A stretch of DNA of 60,000 bases from Polytrichum commune (taxonomy: Eukaryota; Streptophyta; Polytrichopsida; Polytrichales; Polytrichaceae): NCBI GenBank assembly GCA_950295325.1, contig OX485803.1, positions 59,971,554-60,031,553 on the forward strand, given 5' to 3'. Shown piece after piece: positions 46,691-57,674 of the stretch (within the stretch, counting starts at the first letter, position 1; each line of letters starts with the position of its first letter). The notes beneath the pieces are model-generated. The model was given only the letters and a program-made list of their open reading frames with translations, was not told the DNA's origin and made no database searches. Made by a program: the position numbers and the translations under genes.

Positions 46691-47740
46691 TGTAGTCGTG
46701 CTAATACATGGCAACAAAGTACCAAAGCTAACTAAGATACTAGGGCTTTTCATGAGAATTTAGAATGAGTTTCATTTAGAAGTTAAAACCCGTAGGGGTG
46801 CTGAAGCTTGTTTATGATATTTTCATACAAAAGATATTACACGTGGGAAATTTGTTTGCACCGTTGATAAAACAAAGTAAGTAGAAAATAGGAACACAAG
46901 ATGCAAATCCTAAGTATACGTGTGTTGAGAAGCAATGCTAGAAAAAACACTCTAGGCGTGTACTTTTCACAAGTTAACACATTGTATGTGCAACAAAAAC
47001 CGTGGTTCTCACTTAGCCTCGACATGCGATGTGGTTCACATCTATGACATGGTATTTTCCATTTCCTATCATAGGACTCGCCCACATAACTACATGCATA
47101 CAATTCAATTTGTCCAAACTTCATCCACAAGTCTAGGTTTAGTAGTACCTAGTTTGGGCATCACCAAAAGACAACACCCATGCGATTGAAATAAAATAAA
47201 ACGATCGCTTTGGCACCTCCTTGATAGACACAAAAAATAAAAACTATTTGATGTTTCCTAATCGCAAATCTCAAAATTGATTTTGATGAGAAACTTGAGA
47301 TATTCTACCGAAATGACCATTGTTTTACAGATCGGTGAAAACTTGCAAACATGAAATGATAAAAAATATTATCATGTATCTTACAATGCCAACACTTCAC
47401 CAGATAAAGAGATAAGCATTCATACGACTTTAAGATCAAGCTTTCAAATGCTGTAGACATTCTCAACAGCTATGTTTGTTTGAAAAGTATATTTTCTAAC
47501 AGATTCATGCCCTTGAGTGAGATCAAGTTAGTTGGAATCGAAGAGTCCCACGCATATGACAAATTTTAGATTACGAAATTTACATCAATCAATTTAAAAT
47601 CAAGTGCCCTTAAATCAACGCCCTCAAGTGCCTCTACCCCCCTTTTCCTCGCTATACGTTTATCCCCAAAACAAGACGTTAATAAGACCTTGTAACGGTG
47701 GTGGTGAGGTCACTTCCATCATGCACTTTCAAGTTAGGTC
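46691..47740. other. Intergenic DNA, no gene seen
   Basis: AT-rich sequence with no recognised repeat ends or protein features. The minus-strand frame 46837-47130 (97 codons) has a hydrophobic, Cys- and Leu-rich C-terminal half but no known motif and is considered chance. Confidence 0.4.
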
Positions 47741-49500
47741 TCCTAGGAGGAACTCATACATCGTCGAAGGAAGAGACACATGAAGCCCAATAAGCTTGGA
47801 GTTGTTGTTGAATTGAATTGAATTGAATTGAGTTGAATCGGATCGATTTGACCATGGAAAAAAGAAACTTTGTCCTTGGTGAATCGAGAGTGGGGAAAAT
47901 GCCGGCTCCTCGTTTGGGGGTTGCCGCCGGCTACTACTGCCACTACGACTACTACTACGACTAGTACTACTATATATAGCACGTCCGCCCCCTTGGGAAT
48001 ATTCCCTTCCACTCCACCACTCCATGTGGCGACCGGTCGCCCATCGGAGCTCCCGCTAACTTGTGAGCGGACTTCAACTAACTTAACCTCCAACTTCAGA
48101 AGCCCGAAAAGTGTTGCTCACTCAAATCACTAAACCCTCTTTAAAAAAATTCCCAAACATCTGACTCCCCTCGGGCGCCTGCATGGGACTAGGGGGACAA
48201 GTCTCTACACGACCCGAACACACACACATATATATAATGACTCATCATCACTAGTTATGATGCCGTTGTTTAGCTACATTCCTATGAATGATCACACGTG
48301 CCCCCATGTGCATATATTACATAACCTACGGCGATGGAGCACACATATATATATGAGTCCCATGCATTAATTGATTAATTACACACACACATATACATAT
48401 ATATAGACACCAATTTACTAGCTACTAAAAAAGTTGGAGCCGTGGCCAAACACTTTTTAGCCCGAAACGGGCCGCCTTCTTGCTTCCGCGGGTGACTTAT
48501 AATGATCATTCTCATCATGAACGAGGGATCGGCCTCGGGAATTGGAGCCCTCCCACACCGCCCCCCGCCCGCCCGCCACCACACCAAAACCCTAAACCCT
48601 AACCTCTTCTTTTCCCCCTCCCGGGTAGGGCGGGCCACATACATTAGGTCTATCCCGAGGGGATGCACGGTAAGAGGCCGATTATACATACACACACAAC
48701 ACAACACAACACACATCTCTTGTGCCGCACTCTAAAATAAGTGGAGTGCACGGACCCATTCCTCGCTCACACCACCACCACCCCATTATTGAATTTCTCC
48801 ATTTCTTTAGTTCTCCCCGGGACCGATTTCTTCCATGAAGCTTCGGCAACGCTCCGGGCTCGACGCACGACAAAAGGAATTTTGATGTGTGGGGGGGGGG
48901 GGGGGTGGTGGAGGGGTTAGTATTCGTCGTTCAAAAACACGGGGCCAATATGATGCCGCCCTACTAGGCTCGCTCACTAGCCCGCCCGCAAGCCCGAGGA
49001 AAAGGGTGGTTGTGGAATGTACGTGGCGGGGAGATGTAGTAGTCGCAAGCAAGTAAGTGTGTGTGTGTGTGTGTGGGTTCGGTATGTCCGGTATTAATTG
49101 CCAAGCTCGGGGGCGACGAAGGTACATGTTAGGGTTTAGAGGGGAGGGAGGGAATTAGGAGGGCTTTGGAATTCGCTGACTCTATCACGTAGAAGACAAC
49201 CTCATGTGGTGTGCTTTTTGACCAATGGCCCCATGCGTGGGTACGGGGGCAATAGAAATTCAATAAGGTATAAAGTGCCTTGTCCGTAGTAGGGCTTTTG
49301 GTCGGAACCGGAGTAGGTGTAGGCTCACCCAAATGGGTTTTGGGCGGCCACGGATCTCGCATACGTTTGTTTGGGAGTCCGATTCTTTACCTAGCTCCAC
49401 ACTCTACCATCCCCTCGCATCGTGGGCGTTCGAGTGAGCGTGCGAGCGAGCGTTGGTTGCTTGTTTCCGGGGCCGGGTAGTTTGTGCCCGCTACTTTGGG
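47741..49500. other. GC-richer low-complexity island, no gene found
   Basis: This stretch differs from its AT-rich surroundings. It contains GAATT repeats (about 47812-47832), a CTACTACGA-rich run (about 47930-47972), TATATATA near 48232, 48347 and 48400, tandem telobox-like AAAACCCTAAACCCTAACC (about 48586-48604), an ACAC run near 48690-48710, a G run (about 48890-48905), a GT run (about 49056-49074), and an inverted telobox (TAGGGTTTAG near 49130). Teloboxes and TATA-like sequence are common in plant promoters, but no matching coding exon was recognised. The frames at 48375-48716, 48807-49127 and 49387-49716 lack conserved motifs. Confidence 0.45.
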
Positions 49501-51484
49501 GTTGGGTTTCCAAACACAAAAAGAAACGGAATGGTGGTAATGGGGCACGTCTATTGGTCGAGAACACCATTTCGGACCTAGAGGAGAGTCACATGAGAGT
49601 GTTTTTGATCCCAAAGTGGTGAAATTTTGGAGTGGCGCTAATGTGACATTATTTTCCCACCCAATTTCTGGTGCTTTTGACGTAAGAGAATACTCCACCT
49701 GATTCAAGGAGACCATTCTTCATGCGCGATTCCAATATTGAATCCAAATTTAAGGTTCGTGACGGAATGGTTTTCTTGAACCCTGATCTAAACCTACCCT
49801 AATTGAATATTTAGTCACTCGAGGTTTTAGAACACAGTGTAAGACAATCTAAGATGAAAGTGTTGATGACCTTTAAAGCCATGTCTTCAAAAGTAGACAT
49901 ATGTTGAAAATGACCCAAAGATAACGTCCATATGGCTTCTAGAAGTTGTATTCACATGTGTGGCATGCTTTAGATGATAAAGAGAAAAAAGATTGACGAT
50001 AACACATGACAATGGAGGTCATAATACACTACATATGGAAAGAAAAATAACACTAGCATATATGTATATATATACACTCATTTGAGGCAAATTTGGCTTT
50101 AAGTATACCTTTGTAAGTATAATCTACAAATGATAGATCCTTGGACCATGGTTGCTTGCTCATTTGTAGTGCTCATCCCCGGCCAAGGCTGGACACCCAC
50201 CTCTTTGTGCTAGACCCCACCACTATTACCGAGGTAAAAGGGGTTTAGTAAAAATACGTCCCCTACAAATTTGGGCTGATCCATACGAAGTTAGTCCCTC
50301 TAGATAAACTCGGGCGTCTGATGCTAACTTTTGGATCAAATTGTCTAGAAAAATGAAAATGAAAATCACATTATATAACATAATTGACTGTGTTTTCACC
50401 TTAGGTAGTATTGGTGGGGGCCCAATTCAAAGCAGTGTGTGCGTGTGTGTGCGCGTGGATCTAAGGTATGCATGTGTTACTCAATGACATTTCTTAATTG
50501 GACACACGCATTTGATTGGTGTGTGGGTAGGTAAAGATAAAAAAACAAACATCATGATGACACATGTTCAAAAGATATTGGACTTGACATCTTCAAATTT
50601 TATCAACCACTCCGCAGTCGAGTGAGAACAATTGGTAGGACCTACATATTCAGCTAAGAACTCAACTAACATGCACCTCTAATAACCATAAGTAAATCAA
50701 GGTAGGTCTAATTTTCAGCCTAGTTTTTTTTTTTCTAAATGTTCCAGCATAGATTTGCTAATGCAACACATATTAGAAGATGTAAATCTCATCAATGGAA
50801 GATGGAGGGAAAGAAAAAACACTAACCAACTAGCACACGCATCCTTAGCCCTCGCCCTCATCCCGTATCAAAGTTATGATGATCATTTGGTTCTTTTTAT
50901 TTTTTATTGGTTGGTTTGCTTGCTTGCTTGCTTGCCGAGTGGAAGCTTCATCACCAAACATGATGAAGCTGTGATTGTGTGTCCCCACCCGACTCTCACA
51001 CTTGCTTTGAAAACCAATTGTCACGTCTCCACTAAGCCATTCATCCGGGGGACCCATGATCTTAACCCACAAATTTCTATGCGGGCATTTTTGGCCACAA
51101 CCTATACCATTCCTTGCATCTATTTTGAAACAAGTAAATATTGTTAGCCGTTTTCTTAAAGCCTAGCTATTGAAGTCCTCTATTACTTGCAAAATATTCA
51201 TCATGAAATTATCAATGCATCACTATCTTTTGTATCTCAAGAAATCTACATGGCGCTCACATCTAGATTGGCATTTTGACGGTTTAATCACTTCAAGATC
51301 ACATTGTGGTCAACATTTTTCATCAATATGTAGTATACGTGTTTGTGACTACATAACATTATTCAGATCCATAACAGTGTTCTGTGCGACTCACAATATT
51401 TCACAAAATATTCTTCACATTCAGAGTGAATGTACGACGAGGTTTAATTTCTTTCATTTTTTACGTTTATATTCAGCACAGGAG
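49501..51484. other. Intergenic DNA, no gene seen
   Basis: No supported gene. About 49600-49660 shares AGTGGCGCTAATGTGAC-like and CCCAAAGTGGT phrases with the 45432 MITE family, probably as a fragment. About 50500-50600 is a copy of the dispersed GTGT-CAAAAGATATTGGAC repeat. A TTGC microsatellite lies at about 50918-50936. The frame at 50755-51147 (130 codons) shows no recognisable domain. Confidence 0.45.
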
Positions 51485-51718
51485 GACCGGAAATTATGAA
51501 TGGGGAGTGCCGATTGCTAGTTACAGATTAAGCTGGTTGAGTTTGAGAAATAACCGGCTCAAATTCAAGACTTTGGGATAATTGTCAATCCTTTTAAGGA
51601 GAATCTATGGAATATACCTCAAGTTAATAAAGAAAAACGGGGAGGATCACAATGTGTAACCGGTTGGACTTGGAAACACTAGGATTTTGACCGATTATGC
51701 CCAAACATCTCCCCGGAT
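51485..51718 (-). repeat. Repeat R1, copy E, uninterrupted, inverted
   Basis: The most complete uninterrupted copy. On the minus strand it reads GGGGAGATGTTTGGGCATAA, TCCAAGTCCAACCGGTTACA, GAGGTATATTCCATAGATTC, AAGTCTTGAATTTGAGCCGG, TTATTTCTCAAACTCAACCA and CTGTAACTAGCAATCGG. It gives the empty-site sequence for the insertions in copies B, C and D. Confidence 0.8.
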
Positions 51719-54039
51719 ATTGCTAGGAAGTGTTTTTGTATTTTTAGCTTCATGGATGTAATCTTGTGAGGTTGGCTCGCAATTGTTGATTTACTTCAAC
51801 TCTCACATAACATAATTCATATTCATAACAATGTTTTGCATGATTGACAATATTCCACGAAATGTTGCCAGTCCTACAAAACAATGTTATGGATCTGAGT
51901 AATGTTATGCAAGAAATTTGTAGCACTTTTATCTTAGAAGATGCTTTGCCTTTCAGATCCTCATAGGTATTTAGCAGTCAATTGATCAAAATCTCAATAT
52001 TTTGTCACTTTCTTGTTTGTATCAATGTATTCTAGTTTGGCATGTGGTGTACCATTGGTTAGTTGTGCACATGACACTTATGCACGTATGGTGTATAGTT
52101 GGGATGATGCATTGATGGACATGTAGGAAGCTAGTTTGGTGCGAGGGTGCTTAAATTAACACCTTAAGCGACTAAGCCTAATTCTAATATCCATTTGGAT
52201 TAGTGGTATGCATTGATTGGCTTAGACATGATAGTCAAAACAAAATTAAAATAAATTGCACATTTTCTGAATATGTGACAAATCCTTGAAGTTGCTTACC
52301 TTCGGCTTCTTAAACCCCTCCCTAGACCCTCAAACTTCTTCAAAGCAAATGGCTCCAAAACCGTCCTAACACTCACCCAAAATTGCTCCATGTTTTCATC
52401 CCAAATCAATCCCACTTTCTCCCCACACCGCCTCCCACCTTTAGCCCAAAGCGTCCCTGCATTGAACTAACACTCCACCCAATAATAAAAAATCGAACCC
52501 TTATAGCTTTTGCATGCAAGACCTTAACAAACAAATATAAATAACCCATTCCTACCTACATTCTGATGCTTGCCCGAATCCAATTCCACTTTTGTCCAAG
52601 ATCAACCCCGCATTCTCCCGGAACCACCCCAATTGTCACCCAAATTCGCTCACTATCAAAGTGAAAAAAAATTATACTCAACATACTTAATTATATAATA
52701 TGTAAATAGTTCATTTAAGTTTTGATTCTGAAAATGCTTTAGAGATCTCATGATAGTTTAATGGGATTCAATTGGAATGAATCAAACCTTACCGTGTAGG
52801 GCGTTTGTTTTTACTCCCGCCCCTTCATCCACAATGAGTGACTTTATAGATACGCCATGGACTGCAATCCACGCAAGAAGCTCTTGAATTGGAGAAAGCA
52901 TTTGAGGTGACGGAGATGGAGGAGTTTTGTGTCCAAGGCATTTCTAAGATTGAGCAATCCTAATGGGTGAGAGAGTTGAGTTGCATTGAAGGACCGAGTC
53001 CAAAGTATGTGAAATCCGAGTGGCAACTTTTGCGGAATCATTTTGATAGGAATCTTTCGTGGTCCCAACTCACTAAAAGGGATCCACCTGATTCGGGAAA
53101 TCCAACTTTAAAAGTATGGGCTCTAGAGCACTGTTCGGCATAATCTGATATAATCGACACCATGAGCCTCGATTTCATAAACATTCTCAACCTCTTTGCG
53201 ACCAACGTCCCGATCCATCACCGACTACTCAATTTTGACACTACGGTGATTTGTAATAGCTTCTTGGACCGAACAATTGATACAAACTTCTTGTTGTCTG
53301 CATTTGCATAACATTCTTCAGTTGTTATCAATCGTTTCATCTTAATAGTATCAGTGCATTGTTTCACCAATGCTTTTAATCCAAATCTATCTCGCTTATT
53401 CCTAGTCTCACCCAATGTAATAATTCAACTAAATTAAGGTTATGTGAGCAAGACTTGAACAAGATATGAACCATGTTCATTACAATGCAAATATGAACTT
53501 TGGAGGCTCAGCATGTTGAGCGGAGCTTCATGGGTGATAGCTCGTTAGAAAGATCTTGAGACATTGAACAAGAGAGATGCTTCGACTGTTTCAGTTGAAC
53601 AAGATTTCAAGCACAATATAAACATCGCAAGAATCTATACTTTGGAAACTCATAACGTTAGACACGGTCAACGAAATGTGAGGAGTGATAGGTTGTTGTA
53701 AAGTTGTTGATAAGCTATGCAACATTACCTCTCGTTGGCTATCACAATATGAGCATCATAAGAACTATGAACTTGGAAAGTCCACATTGTTCCAAAAACT
53801 TAGTGGAATATGACATGTGATAGCTCTTTGGGTGGATATTTGAGGAACTCTACAAGGTAGAGCCACCACTTGCTTGATAATTTAGTGAGTCTAGGTTGAT
53901 TTCTTGAGACCATGAGCTAGGGAGTTGGTTCTAGACCCAAAACATCCGCACTGGGGTCCATCTCCCCATTGATCATTTATATCCTAGTAACATCTCAAGT
54001 CCAAAAGTTGGACCCAAAATTCCTTGGAGTCAAACACTA
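51719..54039. other. Intergenic DNA, no gene seen
   Basis: No supported gene. About 52290-52650 shares ordered phrases with 38140-38470 (CCGTCCTAACACTC, ACTCCACCCAATAA, CTTTTGCATGC), a second dispersed repeat. About 53005-53110 carries phrases of the 45432 MITE family. The frames at 52844-53068 and 53218-53415 (minus) have no recognisable motif. Confidence 0.45.
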
Positions 54040-54258
54040 CACCGTTTATGGCATTTAGTGTCACTTACTATTCAGAGTTATGCATTGCCATAACATTTTA
54101 TTGTTAATGTACATTTTTACCAAGTAAAGATGTTGATGTTTTATGGTGTCCAAGCAACCATTTTGACTTTTGTTGGTATATAAAATGAGATCTATAGTTA
54201 AAAGTTGTAGCACAATGTACCTCCGAATAAGAAATGACACTACATACCATAAACGTTG
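54040..54258. mobile_element. MITE, TA TSD, reference CACCGTTTATGG copy
   Basis: 219 bp flanked by TA (54038-54039 and 54259-54260). The left end CACCGTTTATGGCATTTAG and the reversed right end CAACGTTTATGGTATGTAG share a further GTGTCA(C/T)TT and form inverted repeats of about 38 bp. It is the cleanest member of the family seen at 1140, 7274 and 41939. There is no coding region. Confidence 0.82.
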
Positions 54259-54260
54259 TA

Positions 54261-55255
54261 ATGGAGTCCCACCTAAGTAGTACACTAAATACTGTATTAA
54301 AGCACCTTTCACACCGAGTGGTTGGCTAGGGTTACAATGTTAGCCTAACACTGAATTAAAATAGACGTTTAACCTTTGAACTTTCTCCCTAGCATGTTAA
54401 CACCAAAATTAGCAAACATTGTTCTATTTCTTCACACCAAAACAAGTGTTAAGAGAAATGTTAACTTATCATATATTTAAGAGGTAAAAATAGATGTATT
54501 ATTCACACACCTTGCCTGGAGGTCAAAGGAGGTTGGCGACAGTGTGCCCGGAAATTTCTTTCGCAAATTGAAATGACCACAAGTACCGAATTGCATTTCG
54601 TAGACGAAGCATCGCACAACACCTAAACCGCAAATCTACCATTACATGATCAAGACAATATTGCAGAGGTTCCAGCATATAATGCTGAACTTCTAGGCCG
54701 AGAGGGATCTGGTCATTGACTTCGAGAAGAGTCGAGCAACTATCTTGGCCGAACTTGAGATTTTGCCTCCACGCAAAGATGTGCATCGTGATCCTTCAGT
54801 GTGACTAAAAATCTGCTTGACTACAAAATTTCTTTCAATTTCACTCAATCTTTTCAAAAGAACATAGGAGCTGCTACTCATTAGTTTCTTGCAGTTTCAT
54901 TCAGTCCTCCAATCCAAAAAAAACAATCAATTCAATCTGGTCATAGAGAGTCTTGACTCTGAACTGTCCTCATCAAAAAATTCCAAGCCACTTTGGTCAA
55001 AGAGAGTCGTCACTGTCCTCATCAGGATCTACATTTTCGGTATTTCCATTTGCATTCTCACCATTTGTATTTACAACCTTCAGTTATGCCATTTCCATGA
55101 CTTTGGTCAATTCAGATATTGTAGTTACCATGCCAGTTTGAGTTCGATTCAATATTTAATCTCTCATCTTCTCCAACTGAGTGTGTAGCAGTAGTTCTTG
55201 AGCTTTTGGCACGCCTCCCTTCGATTTCCATGTTTATAGTATGAATCCGGTGGAT
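54261..55255. other. Region downstream of the trihelix-like relic
   Basis: No intact gene. Minus-strand frames at 54523-54786 and 54693-54881 may be decayed 3' parts of the same relic or of its host element, but no motif was recognised. Two nearby blocks (about 54940-54975 and 54990-55020, each with AAAGAGAGTC or TAGAGAGTC and CTGTCCTCATCA) are a short direct duplication. Confidence 0.4.
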
Positions 55256-56010
55256 CTACTCTGCTAGAATTCGGGTTCCCTTCTCTGTGACATCAACAAG
55301 CTCAGTTTTCAGTACCGAGTATTTGCGCTTATGTCCAATGCTTCCCATACGACAGCCCTGCCGGTTGTGAAGAAGTCGAATCCAATGAAACTGGAGATGG
55401 ATGATGTACGGACGTTGTTGGCGATGGCACGCGAGTTGTTGAGCGTGGAGGGGCTGCAACTCTTCGTGGGGAGAGAAATGTATCATCACCTGGGAAGTAT
55501 GAGTTGAGGACCTTCCCTGTCATTTGTATCCTTGGACAAAGTGATCGGAGTTTAGACTGTATCTTTGAGCACTCGTGAGGTCTCGAGAATGTGGGGTGCA
55601 AAAAACGGTCTATGACCCATGAATCCATCTATCAATCCATACACCTCACGGCTGAATTGGCGGGGAAGATTCCACTGCATGCGACCTTGAAGGCTCACAT
55701 CCCAATACTCCTCATTATGCCCCGTTCCTTTCTGACAGTCATTGATCCGCTTGAAGTCACCGAATATTGCACTCCATATATCTTTGCACGCTGGTCCGTT
55801 TCTCAAATACCTGGAGTGCCCTGCTTCCATCACTGTTGTGGATATCTTCTTCCATTTTTGTAACTGCAGATTCAAAACCATCTATCCCATCAGTTTTGTT
55901 GATGCCTGGAATTTGCTCATCTCTCATAGCTGTAATCAACGCTATATACTTCAAAGTGCTCCCAGTTGGGTTGCCGCGGCTTCCTTGCACGAATCTCACA
56001 AGAGCTTATG
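55256..56010 (-). pseudogene. Broken trihelix / Myb-SANT-like gene
   Basis: Three minus-strand frames carry successive pieces of one protein. From high to low coordinates: RKPRQPNW (about 55970-55990), then in another frame KYIALITAMRDEQIPG (about 55910-55960) up to SAVTK, then after a shift in an A-run (about 55855) KWKKISTTVMEAG, ACKDIWSAIFGDFKRIND, GTGHNEEYW and NLPRQFSREVY (about 55620-55855), then, shifted again, a Ser/Pro/Thr-rich tail and KTELVDVTEKGTRILAE ending at 55256. The tryptophan spacing and the order 'W...W...YW' recall plant trihelix/Myb-SANT-like proteins with a C-terminal tail, and such proteins occur both as host factors and as partners of DNA transposons. At least three frame changes make an active gene unlikely. 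The family call is from memory of such proteins and is moderate. Confidence 0.6.
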
Positions 56011-56129
56011 CGGGCCTTCGTTTTCTCTCTGCCATTTCCCTTTGACTCGGTGCTCTACGACATGGTGCAGCTGTGAAACGCTCTATTATGCAAAGTGCTA
56101 TGTGAAATGCTTGGCAATGAAGGGTACAC

Positions 56130-56580
56130 CCTGAACTCCGTAATATCAACCCCCATAATGTCACTCACTCTCTAATATCCCGAAACCCTAGGGAACGGAT
56201 GTTCGCAGTTCAAATCTCACTCCTTATCATCACATTTCTCTCCCTCATATCACGAATTTTGTCATAAATGCAAACCACCCAAGAAGTCAACCCACACCTT
56301 CGCATTGTGCCATGTGCCAATATGTGGAGTGTCACCTTCTTTTTCTTCTTCTTTTTCTTACACCACTTGTTGAATGTTGGTGCATGCATATGCCACATTG
56401 TTTGGGAAGGCCAAGTGGAGTGGACCACACCACACGATTAAAATGTTGCACTTTGTGGTATTCCATAGTGTCACATGCTACACTAATTCTATAGTATCAC
56501 GCATCCATGTTAACACTACAAAACTCCGTAATATCATGTGCACTTTGGTTGCCACAGGTGTGATACTTCAGAGTTTAGAG
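56130..56580 (+). repeat. Dispersed CCGTAATATCA repeat, copy 2
   Basis: It begins GAACTCCGTAATATCA and ends near a second AAACTCCGTAATATCATG and an inverted GTGATACTTCAGAGTTT. Inside are CCCGAAACCCTAGGGAA, AGTTCAAATCTCACTCC and a TTCTTCTTTTTC run (about 56339-56357). It matches 46370-46690 in inverse orientation. The minus-strand Lys-run frame at 56210-56428 is a by-product. Confidence 0.55.
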
Positions 56581-56812
56581 TTGTAAGAAGTTATTAGTTC
56601 AAAATGGGAGGTGGTGGTATACCCTACCTTCCCTGCAATATCCCCTGCCAATTTTAGGTCATAAGTGAAAAGCACCACCGCTCACCCATCAGTGTTAAGT
56701 CACTGCCAAATTGGCATCCACGTCATACCTCTGAAGTGGATGTGGAATCCAACTATGTTACCACCCCTCTACCATAAAGCTACCATCGATTTAGCACTAG
56801 GTGTGAGGATTT

Positions 56813-56906
56813 GGGCGAACCCACCCATACACTCGTTCCTTGTTGGATGCCTAAACCCTTGCCTCCAAGGAACTAGTGTATGGCGAGGTGTACGGGTTGG
56901 TTCGCC
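56813..56906 (+). other. Pre-miRNA-like hairpin, copy 2
   Basis: The arm GGGCGAACC-CACCCATACACTCGTTCCTTG pairs with the inverted CAAGGAACTAGTGTATGG...GGGTTGGTTCGCCC; the loop is TTGGATGCCTAAACCC plus a few bases. The stem is about 30 bp with small bulges on the 3' side, extended by TTTGGGCG/CGCCCCAA. The size and shape resemble a plant miRNA precursor or a tiny foldback element; neither is proven. Confidence 0.5.
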
Positions 56907-56929
56907 CCAACCGTGTGAAAGGTGCCATA

Positions 56930-57672
56930 AGTGTCATATGGCATTTCATGTCACTGTGGTGACTTTTCTGATGACTTCTCTTAAGAATAAGCTTACAGGT
57001 ACTCTCATCCCAACTTACATTTTTGTGATGAAATATTTCCAGACTTTGGTGTATTTTGCAGCATGACACTTCTGTAATGAAAAATTATCATGGACAATCA
57101 AAATTGGGATGAAAAATCATTTGGTAGATGACAATTGTTGCAACATTGTAAATCTATAATGCCCAAATGATTTTACAAGGAATGGCAAATAATGTGAAGT
57201 TCAAATCTAGTGTTGGTGACACTACACATGTGGTTTACAAATAGTATCGAGCACGACAAACACAATCGGTGACACTAAGGGCCGCTTTGCACTATGGCCG
57301 TCCAAGTCGAGAGGCCGTGAGATTGAATGGTCAAAGTTTGTTGAGAGTCCAAAGAAATGGGTTGATAATAGCCAATAAACTATAGGAATTGGAGCCTTTT
57401 ATTGGCAAGGCATAGTGTGAAGCCTCCCAAGGCCAAGCCCCAAAGTCCAAAGGCAGAAGGAGCATCCCAATTTATTCCCCGTCCAAAACAACCCCTTCAA
57501 TCTAACGGCCAAGATCTTGTCATTTTGAAGAACGACGGCCTTTGGACTTTGGCCTCTACTGTGAAAGGCCAAGAGACCAAAATCTTGGTTTCTTGCGATC
57601 TGATTGGTGGAAATCGACGGCCTCTTGACCTTCGACCATAGTGTGAAGCGGCCCTAAATACAATATTTGGTG
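56930..57672. mobile_element. TA-type MITE split by a Harbinger-like insertion
   Basis: The right end (reversed) CACCAAATATTGTATTTAG leads into GTGTCACC and is flanked by TA (57673-57674). The left end near 56930 reads TATGGCATTTCATGTCAC. The body matches 59172-59552 (TGATGACTTCTC, CATCCCAACTTAC, AATGCCCAAA, AAGGAATG). The 59172 copy has GGTGACACTAAATACAATG uninterrupted, which is the empty site for the insertion at 57279. Confidence 0.68.
57279..57654. mobile_element. PIF/Harbinger-like MITE, TAA TSD
   Basis: 376 bp flanked by TAA (57276-57278 and 57655-57657). The left end GGGCCGCTTTGCACTATGGC and the reversed right end GGGCCGCTTCACACTATGGT are inverted repeats of about 39 bp. It is the compact form of the 36444 element, without the 81-bp array. 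The insertion into the MITE at 56930 is confirmed by the uninterrupted sequence at about 59527-59545. The minus-strand frame at 57497-57763 is not a gene. Confidence 0.93.
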
Positions 57673-57674
57673 TA

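Noticed and set aside
50755-51147. 130-codon ORF as a small membrane protein
   Set aside because: The hydrophobic stretch is partly encoded by a TTGC microsatellite and no homologous features were recognised.
55552-55881. Intact single-exon gene
   Set aside because: The recognisable segment continues upstream and downstream only in other frames, so it is part of a frameshifted relic.
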